Source: Planctomycetota bacterium (GTDB lineage: Bacteria; Planctomycetota; UBA1135; GCA-002686595). From it: a stretch of 64,000 nt of DNA. The DNA lies in NCBI GenBank assembly GCA_023150475.1, contig JAKLKU010000012.1:62001-126000 (forward strand), given 5' to 3'. Below are positions 16,890-27,575 of the stretch, piece by piece (position 1 is the first letter of the stretch; each line of letters starts with the position of its first letter). The notes beneath the pieces were generated by a model. That model was not told the DNA's origin, made no database searches, and saw nothing but the letters and a program-made list of their open reading frames with translations. Made by a program: the position numbers and the translations under genes.

Positions 16890-18431
16890 ATGTTCGTCCA
16901 CCTCGTCCTGCTCGGCCTCTTGTTCGGCCCCGCTCAGTCGAAGAGCGCGGATCCGATCGGGCGCGCAACCGAGTGGATCGAGCGCTGGGGCGGGTCCCGG
17001 GCCGCGGCCGAAGGAGTTTCCGGGGACGCCATCGTGCGCGAGCTCGCGGCGCTCGAGGTCCGCGCGCCGGAGCGGCGCTTCGACGTCGCAGTCGCGTTGC
17101 TCGACCTCGCCGCGCTCCGGCCCCGCGGTGTCGGCCCGGTGGAGCCCGACGACGACTATCGGCCCGACGCGGCGACGGCGGCGGTGCGCAAGGAGGCGGT
17201 GCACGCCCTCGCCGCGCTGCTCGAAACCGACGCGCGCCACGAACTCGCGCGCGAGCTCGCGGTGCGCGTGATGGTCGACGCGAGCGGCCAACCGCTCGGA
17301 CGGCGCGTCGCGGCGCTCGAGCTCTTCGCCGGCCGCTACGTGCGCGAAACCGAGCTCGCGCTGCTCGGCGAGAGCCATTCGGAGGTTCCGCTCGCCCGCC
17401 GCGCCGCGCTGCGCGCCTTGGTCGGGTGGCCGGACGACGCCGTGCACCGGCGCATGGCGGGACTGCTCGAAGAGTCGCTCGTCCCAGGCAAGGCCCGCGA
17501 CGACGCGTTCGCGCTGCAGCACTTCCAAAGCACCATCCTGCCGACTTCCAGCGCCGCGTGCGCCACCGTGACGCGGTACCTCGAACGGGGCGCCGCCGCG
17601 ACGGATTGGCGGGTCGCGACCCGAGCGTTGCGCGTCGCGCCGGCGCTCACCAACGATCGCGCGATCCCGGTGCTGATCGCGGCGCTCGAAACGTGGGTCG
17701 GCCGGCGAGAGTCGCCTGCCGCATCGCTGCGCATCGAGACCGAGATCGCACGCGAGCTCGAGCGTCGGTCTCGCCGGCATCTCGGCAACCACCCGGATCG
17801 CTGGCGAACGTGGTGGGACGCCGAGCGCGAGCGCCGCGCGGCGGGCGTCGACGCGGATCCGGATCCGGAGACCGTCGCGGGCTTCTTCGGACTGAAGCCC
17901 GCGTCCGACCGGATCGTCTTCGTGATCGATCGCTCGGGTTCGATGGACGACCCGCTCGGCACCGGCGGCATGGGCGGGACCACACGCTGGCGCGCGGCCG
18001 TCGCGCAGTTGCTCCGGTTCGTCGAGGCGCTCGGGCCGAACGGACGTTTCCGCGTCATCGTGTTCAGCGACGAGAATTGGAGCTCGAGCCGCGAGATGAA
18101 AGCGGCGACGCCTCGCAACGTCGCGGCGCTCGAACGTTGGCTCGCCGGACAACGTCCGGGCGGCGGTACCCAGCTCGCGCCCGCGGTCCGCGCGGCGCTC
18201 TCGGTCGACGACCACCAGCGGCTCGTCGGCGAGCTCGAAGCGGACTCCGTGGTCATCCTGTGTGACGGCCAGACCGCCGAGGGGCCAGGCTGGGTCCAGC
18301 CGTTCCTCGAAGCGGTCAACGGTGAGCGCTGCGTGGTGTTCTACGGGGTCCAGATCGGTTCGGTCGGCGACGGCACGCTCGAAGGCCTCGCGCGCGCGAG
18401 CGGCGGCGAGTTCGTGGTCAGCCTCGATTGA
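16890..18431 (+). CDS. Exported HEAT-repeat / von Willebrand factor A protein
   Basis: The ATG at 16890 gives a short signal peptide ('FVHLVLLGLLFGPAQS'); upstream codons in the frame are Arg-rich noise. Residues 30-310 are alpha-helical with HEAT-like repeats (for example 'ELAVRVMVDASGQPLGRRVAALELFAG', 'ALRALVGWPDDAVHRRMAG' segments). Residues 340-513 form a VWA domain with an intact MIDAS start DRSGS at 347-351, a Thr in 'GGGTQLAPA' and 'SVVILCDGQTAEGP'. VWA domains with MIDAS bind metal-dependent protein ligands. Planctomycetes have many such exported HEAT/VWA proteins of unknown role. No operon partner. Confidence 0.75.
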   Translation: MFVHLVLLGLLFGPAQSKSADPIGRATEWIERWGGSRAAAEGVSGDAIVRELAALEVRAPERRFDVAVALLDLAALRPRGVGPVEPDDDYRPDAATAAVRKEAVHALAALLETDARHELARELAVRVMVDASGQPLGRRVAALELFAGRYVRETELALLGESHSEVPLARRAALRALVGWPDDAVHRRMAGLLEESLVPGKARDDAFALQHFQSTILPTSSAACATVTRYLERGAAATDWRVATRALRVAPALTNDRAIPVLIAALETWVGRRESPAASLRIETEIARELERRSRRHLGNHPDRWRTWWDAERERRAAGVDADPDPETVAGFFGLKPASDRIVFVIDRSGSMDDPLGTGGMGGTTRWRAAVAQLLRFVEALGPNGRFRVIVFSDENWSSSREMKAATPRNVAALERWLAGQRPGGGTQLAPAVRAALSVDDHQRLVGELEADSVVILCDGQTAEGPGWVQPFLEAVNGERCVVFYGVQIGSVGDGTLEGLARASGGEFVVSLD

Positions 18432-19185
18432 TCGGCCGGTGCGGACCCCCGCGTGTGCGCCGACGGCCATGGCGCGGCTCCAAGAGCCTTTGCGCCATAG
18501 GGTTATGGCCGATTCAGGCGTCCGGTCGCCGGCGTCGGACGCTGCGGGTCGCGCAGTGCTCGCCTGGCGCCGACGAACAGTCGTAAGTCCATTTTCGAAA
18601 TAGATTTATGCGCTTCCGCCGCAGTCCGCCGCGCGGTGAGTGACGGGACGACGGCCGCGGCGCCTCCGGACGGGCTCCCAAGCCGCCCCGCCGGACCGGA
18701 GGCGGCCGCTCGACCGAGCGCGTCGCGCCGACACGGGAGCAACGTCGTCTGGCGCCGATCGTTCGCGCGCCACGGCGACGCGGGCCGCTCCGGGCGGGCA
18801 CGCTCTGCTGCAGGCCGCTTTGGCCCGGTGTGGCCCGGTGTGGCCCGGTGTGGCCCGGGGCGACCCCGTGCGACCCGGGGCGATCCGGGGCGACCCCGTG
18901 CGAACCGGAGCGACCCGGTGCGGGCGGGCCCGGACGGCATCGAACGGAATCGAAGGGGGCGGCGTCGACGCACCGCGGTCCACGGGGCTCGTCGCGACCG
19001 GCTTCGCGCGGCGCGCCGCCCGGAATCGCCGCCTCGTCCGTCGACGCCTCCTCGGCGCTTCTTCTCACCGGAGCACGTGGCTACACTCGCGAGCCTTTTC
19101 TCGAGGGCTCCGACGCGCGCGAGATCCCCCCGCGAGCGCCGCCCTCCGGACCCCGCTGTAGGCGGCCCGCGCGGCCGTCCCCACC
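18432..19185. other. 754-bp region upstream of the nuo operon
   Basis: No supported gene; frames crossing it are Arg/Pro-rich. It contains a perfect inverted repeat GCCATA-GGGT-TATGGC (18494-18509), an AT-rich island around 18582-18609 with the palindrome TTTCGAAA that stands out in this GC-rich DNA, and the 10-bp array at 18821-18940. A weak -10-like TACACT at 19082-19087 is the only promoter candidate seen close to nuoA. Confidence 0.6.
18821..18940. repeat. GC-rich tandem array, exact 10-bp unit (array B)
   Basis: Twelve consecutive 10-bp blocks keep register without an indel: TGGCCCGGTG three times (18821-18850), TGGCCCGGGG, CGACCCCGTG, CGACCCGGGG, CGATCCGGGG, CGACCCCGTG, CGAACCGGAG, CGACCCGGTG, then two degenerate blocks. 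Consensus YGRCCCGGKG. It lies 245 bp before nuoA. Not coding: the unit shifts frame at every copy. Confidence 0.85.
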
Positions 19186-19560
19186 ATGCTCAAAGACTAC
19201 GCCCCGCTGATCATCCTCCTATTGGTGGTCGGCGGCTTCGCCGTGGTGAACATCCTTGCGAGCGACGTCCTCGGCGGCAAACGCCGGAGCATCGGCAAGG
19301 GCAACGCCTACGAGTGTGGGATGACGCCGCAAGGCGACGCGCGCATCCGCCTCTCGATCCACTTCTACCTGGTCGCGGTGCTGTTCATCCTGTTCGACGT
19401 CGAGTCGATCTTCCTGATCCCGTGGGCGGTCGCCGCGAAGTCCTTCACGGCCGCGGGTGTCGGCGGAATCGTGTTCGCCGAGGTCGTGCTCTTCGTGGTC
19501 GTGCTCGGCGCGGGTCTCGCCTACGTGTGGCGCAAGGGAGGTCTCGATTGGGATCGCTGA
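19186..19560 (+). CDS. nuoA: NADH-quinone oxidoreductase subunit A
   Basis: Small membrane subunit of proton-pumping complex I. 124 residues with three helices (about 7-28, 60-83, 90-113). The loop carries the conserved 'YECG' with C44, and helix 2 the acidic pair in 'FDVES' (D71, E73), both typical of NuoA/ND3 at the quinone-channel junction. First gene of a 14-gene operon in the order A-N; 754 bp of non-coding DNA precedes it. Its last codons contain the ribosome-binding site of nuoB. Confidence 0.95.
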   Translation: MLKDYAPLIILLLVVGGFAVVNILASDVLGGKRRSIGKGNAYECGMTPQGDARIRLSIHFYLVAVLFILFDVESIFLIPWAVAAKSFTAAGVGGIVFAEVVLFVVVLGAGLAYVWRKGGLDWDR

Positions 19561-20168
19561 ATCCTGTCCAAGGCGAAGGCGTCGGCTTCCTCGCGACGCG
19601 CGTCGACGAGCTCGTCAACTGGGGCCGCAAGAACTCGCTCTGGCCGATGCCGCTCGGGCTCTCGTGCTGCGGCATCGAGCTCATGGCGATGATCGGCCCG
19701 AAGTTCGACCTCGCGCGCTTCGGCGCCGAGGCCGCGCGCTTCTCGCCGCGCCAGTGCGACCTCTTGATCGTCGCCGGCACGCTGACGTGGAAGATGGCGA
19801 CGGCGGTGCGGACGATCTACGACCAGATGCCGGACCCGAAGTGGGTCATCGCGATGGGCGTGTGCTCGAGCTCGGGCGGCATGTACGACTCGTACGCGGT
19901 CGTGCAAGGCGTCGACTCGATCCTGCCGGTCGACGTCTACGTCCCCGGCTGTCCGCCGCGGCCCGACGCCGTGATCGACGCGATCATCAAGCTGCAGAAG
20001 AAGATCGAGCGCGAGGATCCGTTGCGCCGTCTGCTGAAAGGCCCCGAGCACAAGCCGGACACGGGCACCGGCACGATCACGAAGCAACCCAACGCGGGCG
20101 TGCCGCGCACCGCGTTGGACCTGCACCCGCACGATCCGAAGGCGAAGATCGAGGAGCTCCTTAAGTGA
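19548..20168 (+). CDS. nuoB: NADH-quinone oxidoreductase subunit B
   Basis: Starts at TTG 19548, inside nuoA, because GGGAGG at 19536-19541 sits 6 nt upstream and the product then begins '[11 protein letters not shown]', normal for NuoB. 206 residues. The four ligands of the terminal [4Fe-4S] cluster N2 are present: C40 and C41 in 'LSCCGIE', C106 in 'MGVCSSSGG' and C135 in 'VPGCPPRP'. It passes electrons to quinone at the interface with NuoD. The C-terminal 40 residues are a longer, charged tail than usual. Stop overlaps nuoC by 4 bp. Confidence 0.95.
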   Translation: MGSLNPVQGEGVGFLATRVDELVNWGRKNSLWPMPLGLSCCGIELMAMIGPKFDLARFGAEAARFSPRQCDLLIVAGTLTWKMATAVRTIYDQMPDPKWVIAMGVCSSSGGMYDSYAVVQGVDSILPVDVYVPGCPPRPDAVIDAIIKLQKKIEREDPLRRLLKGPEHKPDTGTGTITKQPNAGVPRTALDLHPHDPKAKIEELLK

Positions 20169-20683
20169 CCTCCCCCACGACGCGCGAGCGCGTCGCCAAG
20201 GCACTCGAAGGCCTGACTTTCGAGTTCGTCGAGGCGCGCGACGGCATGACGACGTTGACGGTCGGGCGCGCGGTGCTCCGCGAGCTCTTCACGCGCCTCT
20301 CCGAACGCGCGGGCTTCGACCAGAACACTCTGGTGACCGCGGTCGACCACTTCCCGACCGAGCCGCGCTTCGAAGTGGTCTGGCAGTTCCTGTCGTACGA
20401 CCACAACGACCGCGTGCGCTTGAAGTGCCGCGTCGCGGGCGACGATGCGAACGTGCCGACGTGCACGCCGCAGTGGCCGGGCGCGAACTTCAGCGAGCGC
20501 GAGTGCTTCGACATGTTCGGCATCCGCTTCGACGGCCACCCCGATCTGCGCCGGCTCCTGATGCCGACCGGCTACACGCATCACCCGTTGCGCAAGGACT
20601 TCCCGCACGCTGGCATCGAGCCCGATCGCCTCTACCGCGAGTGGGACAAGCAACGCCGCGAAGGCTGGCAACCCGACGCATGA
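20165..20683 (+). CDS. nuoC: NADH-quinone oxidoreductase subunit C
   Basis: GTG start overlapping the nuoB stop. 172 residues; the family signature '[20 protein letters not shown]' lies at 111-130, followed by '[17 protein letters not shown]'. NuoC is a peripheral-arm subunit without cofactor that supports NuoB/NuoD. Here it is separate from NuoD, unlike the NuoCD fusion of Escherichia coli. ATGA overlap with nuoD. Confidence 0.95.
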   Translation: MTSPTTRERVAKALEGLTFEFVEARDGMTTLTVGRAVLRELFTRLSERAGFDQNTLVTAVDHFPTEPRFEVVWQFLSYDHNDRVRLKCRVAGDDANVPTCTPQWPGANFSERECFDMFGIRFDGHPDLRRLLMPTGYTHHPLRKDFPHAGIEPDRLYREWDKQRREGWQPDA

Positions 20684-21912
20684 CCACCAAGCAAGTCTTC
20701 GAGTACACGCGCCACGCGCCGGACCACGACGATCCGGTCCACGGCGCACCGATGAAGGTCAACATGGGTCCGCAGCACCCTGCGACCCACGGCGTGCTGC
20801 GGCTCGTGATCGAGCTCGACGGCGAAACGGTGACGTCGATCGATCCGGACGTCGGCTTCTTGCACCGCGGCAAGGAGAAGACGTGCGAGAGCCTCGGCTG
20901 GCACAAGTTCTTCCCGCACACCGATCGGCTCGACTACGTCCAGCCGCTGATCAACAACGTCGGCTACGCGCTGGCGTGCGAAAAGCTCGCGGGGATCGAG
21001 GTGCCGCAGCGCGGGAACGAGATCCGCGTGCTGCTGATGGAGCTCTCGCGCGTGATGGCGCACCTGATCTACATCGGCACGACGTCGATCGACCTCGGCG
21101 CGGTCACGATCTTCTTCTACTCGTTCCGCCTGCGCGAAGAGCTCTACTCGATCCTCGACGCGTACACCGGCCACCGCATGAACAACACGTACGTGCGGAT
21201 CGGCGGCGTCTACGCGGACGTCGACGAAACGGTCGAGCACATGGTCGCGGAGTTCCTCGAGACCGCGCCGCCGCGCATCGACGAGATCGAGAAGCTGCTG
21301 ACCGCGAACCGCATCTGGTACGACCGCAACCGCGGCGTCGGCACGATTTCGGCGGAGGACGCGAAGCGTCTGTCGCTCTCGGGTCCCAACGTGCGCGGCT
21401 CGGGCCTCGCCTACGATTTGCGCAAGGCGCAACCCTACTGCGGCTACGAGACGTACGACTTCGACATCCCGGTCGGCACCGTCGGTGACGCGTACGACCG
21501 TTACCTCGTGCGCATGGAAGAGATGCGCCAGGCGATCCGCATCTGCAAACAGGCGCTCGAGCGACTGAAGAAGTCGAAGGGCCAGGACGTGCTCGTCGAG
21601 GACCGGCGCTACGTGCTGCCGCCGAAAGGCGACGTGCACACGTCGATGGAAGAGCTGATCGCGCAGTTCAAGATCGTGTCGGACCTGCGCCTGCCGAAAG
21701 GCGAGGCGTACCACGCGGTCGAATCGTCGAAAGGCGAGCTCGGCTTCTACGTCGTCAGCGACGGTACTTCGAAGCCCGTGCGCTGCCACATCCGCGCGCC
21801 GGGGCTGATGAACGTGCAAGCGGTGCCGGTGCTCGGCAAAGGTCGTCTCTTGTCGGACATGGTCGCGATCATCGGCGGCCTCGACTTCGTCATGGGTGAG
21901 GTGGATCGCTGA
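20680..21912 (+). CDS. nuoD: NADH-quinone oxidoreductase subunit D
   Basis: 410 residues, the usual size of a stand-alone NuoD (49-kDa subunit). Start ATG at 20680 overlaps the nuoC stop (ATGA). 'NMGPQHPATHG' at 28-38 holds the histidine near the quinone head group and 'LHRGKEK' is at 61-67; the C-terminus 'DFVMGEVDR' is the normal family ending. It forms the quinone pocket with NuoB. It is evolutionarily related to NiFe hydrogenase large subunits, such as the one at 54519-55796, but lacks the CxxC pairs. Confidence 0.95.
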   Translation: MTTKQVFEYTRHAPDHDDPVHGAPMKVNMGPQHPATHGVLRLVIELDGETVTSIDPDVGFLHRGKEKTCESLGWHKFFPHTDRLDYVQPLINNVGYALACEKLAGIEVPQRGNEIRVLLMELSRVMAHLIYIGTTSIDLGAVTIFFYSFRLREELYSILDAYTGHRMNNTYVRIGGVYADVDETVEHMVAEFLETAPPRIDEIEKLLTANRIWYDRNRGVGTISAEDAKRLSLSGPNVRGSGLAYDLRKAQPYCGYETYDFDIPVGTVGDAYDRYLVRMEEMRQAIRICKQALERLKKSKGQDVLVEDRRYVLPPKGDVHTSMEELIAQFKIVSDLRLPKGEAYHAVESSKGELGFYVVSDGTSKPVRCHIRAPGLMNVQAVPVLGKGRLLSDMVAIIGGLDFVMGEVDR

Positions 21913-22378
21913 TGGCTCTGCCCGCGAAACTGGTTCAAGAGTTCGACGAACTCGTCACGCACTATCCGCAACGCCGTGCCGCGCTGATCCCTGCGCTGCA
22001 CCGTTGTCAGGAGGAACTCGGCGGTTGGATCTCGCCGGAGACGATGGAGGCGCTCGCGGAGTACTTCGCGATCGAGCCCGTCGAGGTGTACGGCGTCGCG
22101 AGCTTCTATCCGATGTTCCGCCTGACGCCGCCGGGCAAACACGTGATCAGCGTGTGCCACAACATCTCGTGCGAGCTGCGCGGCGCGACGCAGATCATGG
22201 AGCACGTCTGCAAGAAGACGGGCACCAAGCCCTACGGCACGTCGGCCGACGGCAAGTTCACCGTGTGGCCGGTCGAGTGCCAGGGCGCGTGCGCGAACGC
22301 GCCGATGATCGACGTCGACGGCGTCTACCACGAAGACCTCACGACGGAGAAGGTCGACTCGATCCTCGGAGGTCTCGC

Positions 22379-22382
<4 letters not shown>
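21912..22382 (+). CDS. nuoE: NADH-quinone oxidoreductase subunit E
   Basis: 156-residue thioredoxin-fold subunit with the [2Fe-2S] cluster N1a: C82 and C87 in 'CHNISC', C123 and C127 in 'CQGAC'. Part of the NADH-dehydrogenase tip together with NuoF and NuoG. Start shares one base with the nuoD stop (TGATG); the GTG of nuoF overlaps its stop. Confidence 0.95.
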
Positions 22383-23692
<1,310 letters not shown>

Positions 23693-23704
23693 GAGCATCA
23701 CGAC

Positions 23705-25150
23705 GTGACCAAGATCACCGTCAACGGCCGCGAGATCGACGCGGATCCGAAGAAGCCTCTGATCGCCGCCTGCCACGAGCACGGCGTCGAGGTGCCGATG
23801 TACTGCTACCACCCGGGTCTGCGCCCGGTCGGTAGCTGCCGCATCTGCCAAGTCGAGGTGAAGCAAGGCGACACGCCCGCGCGCGTCGTCGCGGCCTGCC
23901 GCACGCCGATCGCCGAAGGCATGGTGGTCAACACCGAGTCGCCGAAGGCACACGACGTGCGCCGCGAGTGCCTCGAGTTCCTGCTGAAGAACCACCCGCT
24001 CGACTGCCCGATCTGCGACAAGGCCGGCGAGTGCGACCTGCAGGACTATTCCTTCGCCGAAGGTCAGACCAAGGGCCGTACGCACGAGCCGCGGCGCAAG
24101 CTCGAGAAGCGCAAGTCGCTCGGCGACGTGATCGTGCTCGACGAGGAGCGCTGCATCCTCTGCTCGCGCTGCGTGCGCTTCTTCGAAGACGTCACCAAGC
24201 AGCCGCAGCTCACCGTCAGCGACCTCGGCTCGCGCTCGGTGATCGCGACGTTCATGGACAAGCCCTTGAAGGGCAACTACCAAGGCAACATCGCGGACAT
24301 CTGCCCGGTCGGCGCGCTGACCTTGAAGCGCTTCCGCTTCCAAGCGCGCGTCTGGAACCTGAACAAGCACCTCTCGACGTGCGCCGAGTGCTCGCGCGGC
24401 TGCTCGGTCACCGCGGAAGTGTTGCGCGGCGGCGAGACCAAGCGCTTCCGCCCGCGCTTCAACCCGAAGGTCAACCAGTGGTGGATGTGCGACACCGGAC
24501 GCTTCGCGTTCGAGCACGTCAACGCCGCCGATCGGCTCGTCGCGACGCGCCGCGGCGCGGAAGGGCTCGCCGCGTGTGATCTCGACGAAGCGCTCGACGG
24601 CGCCGCGAAGTCGTTGCGGGGCAAGTCGAACGTCGCGCTCGTGCTCTCTCCGTTCGCGACCAACGAAGAAGCCGCCGCGGCGAAGGCGCTCGCGAGCACG
24701 CTCGGCGCGAAGACGTGTTTCGTCTCGCCCACGCCGAACGCCCTGAAGGACGACTTCCTGCACACTGGCGATCCGTGCCCCAACCGGCGCGGCCTCACCG
24801 ACCTCGGCTTCGCGGGCCTCGCGGCGGACGACGCCGCGAAGGCGATCGGCGGCGCCTCGGTCGTCGTGTTCGTCGGCGAGCGCGTGCTCGAGCTCTTCGG
24901 CGCGGAACGCCTCGCGGCGCTGGCGAACGCGCGCGTCGTCGTGTTCGACACGCACGCGGCGAACGCGCCGGCGGTCGACGTCTGCATCGGCGTGCCGGTG
25001 CACGTCGAGAAGAACGGACACTGGACCAACGTCGACGGCCACCTCGGCCGCCTGACGATCGCTCGTAGCGCGCCGCGCGGCGTGCGCGCGCTCGAAGAGA
25101 ACCTGACGCGGCTCGGCCAGCTCGTTTCGCCCACCGGAGCCAAAGCATGA
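23705..25150 (+). CDS. nuoG: NADH-quinone oxidoreductase subunit G (short form)
   Basis: GTG start with AGGAG 10-14 nt upstream. [2Fe-2S] N1b ligands C34, C45, C48, C65; then the His-Cys set of N5 ('NHPLDCPICDKAGEC'), N4 ('CILCSRC' and 'DICPVG') and a further CxxCxxxC...C set ('CAECSRGC', 'WMCDTGR') matching the extra cluster N7 found in some bacteria. Only 481 residues: the molybdopterin-oxidoreductase-like C-terminal part is reduced to about 220 residues, against 700-900 residues in E. coli or Thermus. No frameshift is visible at the end and nuoH overlaps the stop (ATGA), so the short form looks real. Confidence 0.93.
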   Translation: MTKITVNGREIDADPKKPLIAACHEHGVEVPMYCYHPGLRPVGSCRICQVEVKQGDTPARVVAACRTPIAEGMVVNTESPKAHDVRRECLEFLLKNHPLDCPICDKAGECDLQDYSFAEGQTKGRTHEPRRKLEKRKSLGDVIVLDEERCILCSRCVRFFEDVTKQPQLTVSDLGSRSVIATFMDKPLKGNYQGNIADICPVGALTLKRFRFQARVWNLNKHLSTCAECSRGCSVTAEVLRGGETKRFRPRFNPKVNQWWMCDTGRFAFEHVNAADRLVATRRGAEGLAACDLDEALDGAAKSLRGKSNVALVLSPFATNEEAAAAKALASTLGAKTCFVSPTPNALKDDFLHTGDPCPNRRGLTDLGFAGLAADDAAKAIGGASVVVFVGERVLELFGAERLAALANARVVVFDTHAANAPAVDVCIGVPVHVEKNGHWTNVDGHLGRLTIARSAPRGVRALEENLTRLGQLVSPTGAKA

Positions 25151-26205
25151 GCCCGGAGCTCCAAGAGATCCTCGTGTGGATCGTCAAGGTCCACGTCATC
25201 TTCCTCGGCATGGTCGGCACGGCGGCGATCACGACGCTCGCCGAGCGCAAGGTCTCCGCGTGGATGCAGTACCGGCACGGGCCGAACCGTGTCGGCCCGC
25301 AAGGCTTGCTGCAACCGCTCGCCGACGGCGTGAAATTCCTCTTCAAGGAATCGCTGGTGCCCGAAGGCGCGAACAAGTGGATGTTCCGCTTGGCGCCCGC
25401 GCTGGCCGCCGCGCCGGCGATGTTGACGGTCGCCGTGATCCCGTTCGGGCCGGACGTGACGCTCTTCGGCATCACGACGCCGTTCTCGATCGTCGATCTC
25501 GACATCGGGGTCATGTACATCCTCGCGATCGGCGGCCTCTCCGTGTACGGCGTGATCGTCGGCGGCTGGGCGTCGAACTCGAAGTACTCGCTGCTCGGCG
25601 GCCTGCGCGCGTCGGCGCAGATGGTCAGCTACGAGCTCTCGATGATCCTCGCGCTGCTCTCGATCGTCGCGATCTCGGGCTCGCTCGACCTGCGCGAAGT
25701 CGTGCTGCAGCAGAAGACGATCGGCGACTGGAACATCCTCTACCAGCCGCTCGCGTTCCTCCTGTTCCTGATCGCGGCGTTCGCGGAGACCAACCGCCAC
25801 CCGTTCGACTTCGCGGAGTGCGAGCCCGAGCTCGTCAGCGGCTTCCACACCGAGTACAGCGCCATGCGCTTCGCGCTCTTCGCCCTCGGCGAGTACTGCG
25901 CGATGGTCGTGATGAGCTCGCTCGCCGTCGCGTTCTGGTTCGGCGGCTTCTCGGTGCCGTTCCTGCCGGACGCGCACTGGGCGCTCGGCATCGCGGCGTT
26001 CTGCGCCAAGGTCACCTTCTTCCTGTTCCTCTTCCTCTGGGTGCGCTGGACGTTGCCGCGCTTCCGCTTCGACCAACTGATGAACCTCGGTTGGAAAGTG
26101 ATGTTGCCGCTCGCGCTCGCGAACCTGTTCGTCACCGGCGCGGTGATCGCCTACGCGCCGCAGCTCAAAGCCCTCTGGCAGAACCTCTTCCACGGAGCGT
26201 CCTGA
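25147..26205 (+). CDS. nuoH: NADH-quinone oxidoreductase subunit H
   Basis: 352-residue membrane subunit with eight or more helices. The quinone-channel signature 'AERKVSAWMQYRHGPNRVG' is at about 32-50 and the acidic loop 'AETNRHPFDFAECEPELVSG' near 215-235. It joins the peripheral arm to the membrane arm and forms the quinone entrance. Starts in the nuoG stop (ATGA). Confidence 0.95.
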   Translation: MSPELQEILVWIVKVHVIFLGMVGTAAITTLAERKVSAWMQYRHGPNRVGPQGLLQPLADGVKFLFKESLVPEGANKWMFRLAPALAAAPAMLTVAVIPFGPDVTLFGITTPFSIVDLDIGVMYILAIGGLSVYGVIVGGWASNSKYSLLGGLRASAQMVSYELSMILALLSIVAISGSLDLREVVLQQKTIGDWNILYQPLAFLLFLIAAFAETNRHPFDFAECEPELVSGFHTEYSAMRFALFALGEYCAMVVMSSLAVAFWFGGFSVPFLPDAHWALGIAAFCAKVTFFLFLFLWVRWTLPRFRFDQLMNLGWKVMLPLALANLFVTGAVIAYAPQLKALWQNLFHGAS

Positions 26206-26208
26206 GCC

Positions 26209-26730
26209 ATGGTCATCGTTCGCCGCAAGGAACTGTCGCTCAGCGAGCGGCTCTACCTGCCCGAGATCGTGCGCGGGCTCTCGATCACGTTCCGCAAACT
26301 GTTCGAGAAGCCGATCACGCGCCAATACCCCGAAGAGCCGCTGCCCAAGAACGAAGTGACGCGCGGCCAGCCGCGGCTCGTCGTCAAGGACGACGGCAAC
26401 ATCGCGTGCGTCTCGTGCGGCATGTGCGAAGTCGCGTGCCCGGCGTACGCGATCACGATCGACGGCGGTGAGACCGACCGGCCGATCGAGCGCGAACCGA
26501 AGAAGTTCGAGATCGACATGTTGCGCTGCATCCTCTGCGGCTTCTGCGAAGAGGCCTGCCCGAAGGATGCGATCTTCATGAGCGACGAATTGGAGCTCGC
26601 CGACTACTCGCGAGCTTCGCTGATCTACGACCTCCAGAAGCTCAAGCGTCCCAAGTCCGCGCTGCAGAAGCGCATCGACTACGTCTACAGGCTGAACAAC
26701 CGGTGGCGGAAATCCTCTTCTACGTCCTGA
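26209..26730 (+). CDS. nuoI: NADH-quinone oxidoreductase subunit I
   Basis: 173 residues with two ferredoxin-type [4Fe-4S] motifs: C67, C70, C73, C77 and C107, C110, C113, C117 (clusters N6a and N6b), each finished by Pro. It hands electrons from NuoG to NuoB. The last 28 bp overlap nuoJ, an unusually long overlap for this operon; the C-terminal 'RKSSSTS' is encoded in that overlap. Confidence 0.95.
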   Translation: MVIVRRKELSLSERLYLPEIVRGLSITFRKLFEKPITRQYPEEPLPKNEVTRGQPRLVVKDDGNIACVSCGMCEVACPAYAITIDGGETDRPIEREPKKFEIDMLRCILCGFCEEACPKDAIFMSDELELADYSRASLIYDLQKLKRPKSALQKRIDYVYRLNNRWRKSSSTS

Positions 26731-27254
26731 GCGCGTTGGCGCTCCTCACGGGCTTCGGCGTGGTCCTCGCCAAGAGCCCGATGATGAGCATCCTCTCGCT
26801 CCTGGGCTCGTTCTTCTGTCTCGCCGTCATCTACTTGTTGGCGGGATTCCAGTTCCTCGCCGCTGCGCAGATCCTGGTCTACGCCGGCGCGATCCTGGTG
26901 CTCTTCCTCTTCGTGATCATGTTGCTGAACCTCGGCGACATGGGCGTGGTCGCGGAGCGCTCGAACTCGTTCCTCGACAGCACGGCGGCGCGCCTCGGCG
27001 CGGCGCTCGCGGTCGGGCTCGGCGTCATCGGCCTCGTCGCGGCGAGCAAGGCGGCGTTCCAACCCGCCCAAGCGGAACCGGGCAAGGCGCTCGACGGTCT
27101 CGAAGCGATCGCGCTCCAGCTCTTCGGTCGCTACTCACTCGCGTTCGAAGCGGCTTCGATCCTGCTCCTTGCGACGATGGTCGCCGTGATCGCGCTCGCG
27201 AAGCGCCAACGCAAGTCCGGCCAGAACCCGACGCAGAACGGAGGCCGCGCGTGA
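26703..27254 (+). CDS. nuoJ: NADH-quinone oxidoreductase subunit J
   Basis: 183 residues, five predicted helices; GTG start at 26703 inside nuoI. The conserved third helix '[20 protein letters not shown]' at about 52-71 is the pi-bulge helix that couples quinone reduction to proton pumping. Stop overlaps nuoK by 4 bp (GTGA). Confidence 0.93.
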   Translation: MAEILFYVLSALALLTGFGVVLAKSPMMSILSLLGSFFCLAVIYLLAGFQFLAAAQILVYAGAILVLFLFVIMLLNLGDMGVVAERSNSFLDSTAARLGAALAVGLGVIGLVAASKAAFQPAQAEPGKALDGLEAIALQLFGRYSLAFEAASILLLATMVAVIALAKRQRKSGQNPTQNGGRA

Positions 27255-27571
27255 ACGTCCCGAGCGAACACCTGCTCTACCTCGCCGCCGGTCTCTTCGC
27301 GATCGGCGTGTTGGGCTTCCTGATCCGCCGCAACGTGATCGTCGTCCTGATGTGCATCGAACTGATGCTCAACGCGGCGAACCTGACGTTCCTCGCGGCG
27401 AGCCGTCAGCATTCGACCGCCCAGGCGGCGAACCTCGACGGTCCGGTCTTCGCGATCTTCGTAATCCTGGTCGCCGCGTGCGAAGCGGCGGTCGGTCTCG
27501 CGCTGATCATCGCGCTCTTCCGCCTCAAGCAGTCGGTCGAAGCGGATTCGCTTTCCGAGATGAAGGGCTGA
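27251..27571 (+). CDS. nuoK: NADH-quinone oxidoreductase subunit K
   Basis: 106 residues, three helices, typical size. GTG start overlapping nuoJ. '[12 protein letters not shown]' (about 34-45) carries the conserved membrane Glu of helix 2, and a second acidic residue sits in '[11 protein letters not shown]' of helix 3. Proton-channel subunit. Confidence 0.95.
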   Translation: MNVPSEHLLYLAAGLFAIGVLGFLIRRNVIVVLMCIELMLNAANLTFLAASRQHSTAQAANLDGPVFAIFVILVAACEAAVGLALIIALFRLKQSVEADSLSEMKG

Positions 27572-27575
27572 GCTC

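Noticed and set aside
18636-19547. The nuoB frame extended far upstream (510 codons), giving an Arg/Pro-rich N-terminus
   Set aside because: The extension crosses the 10-bp array and nuoA in another frame; TTG 19548 has an ideal ribosome-binding site and yields a normal NuoB.
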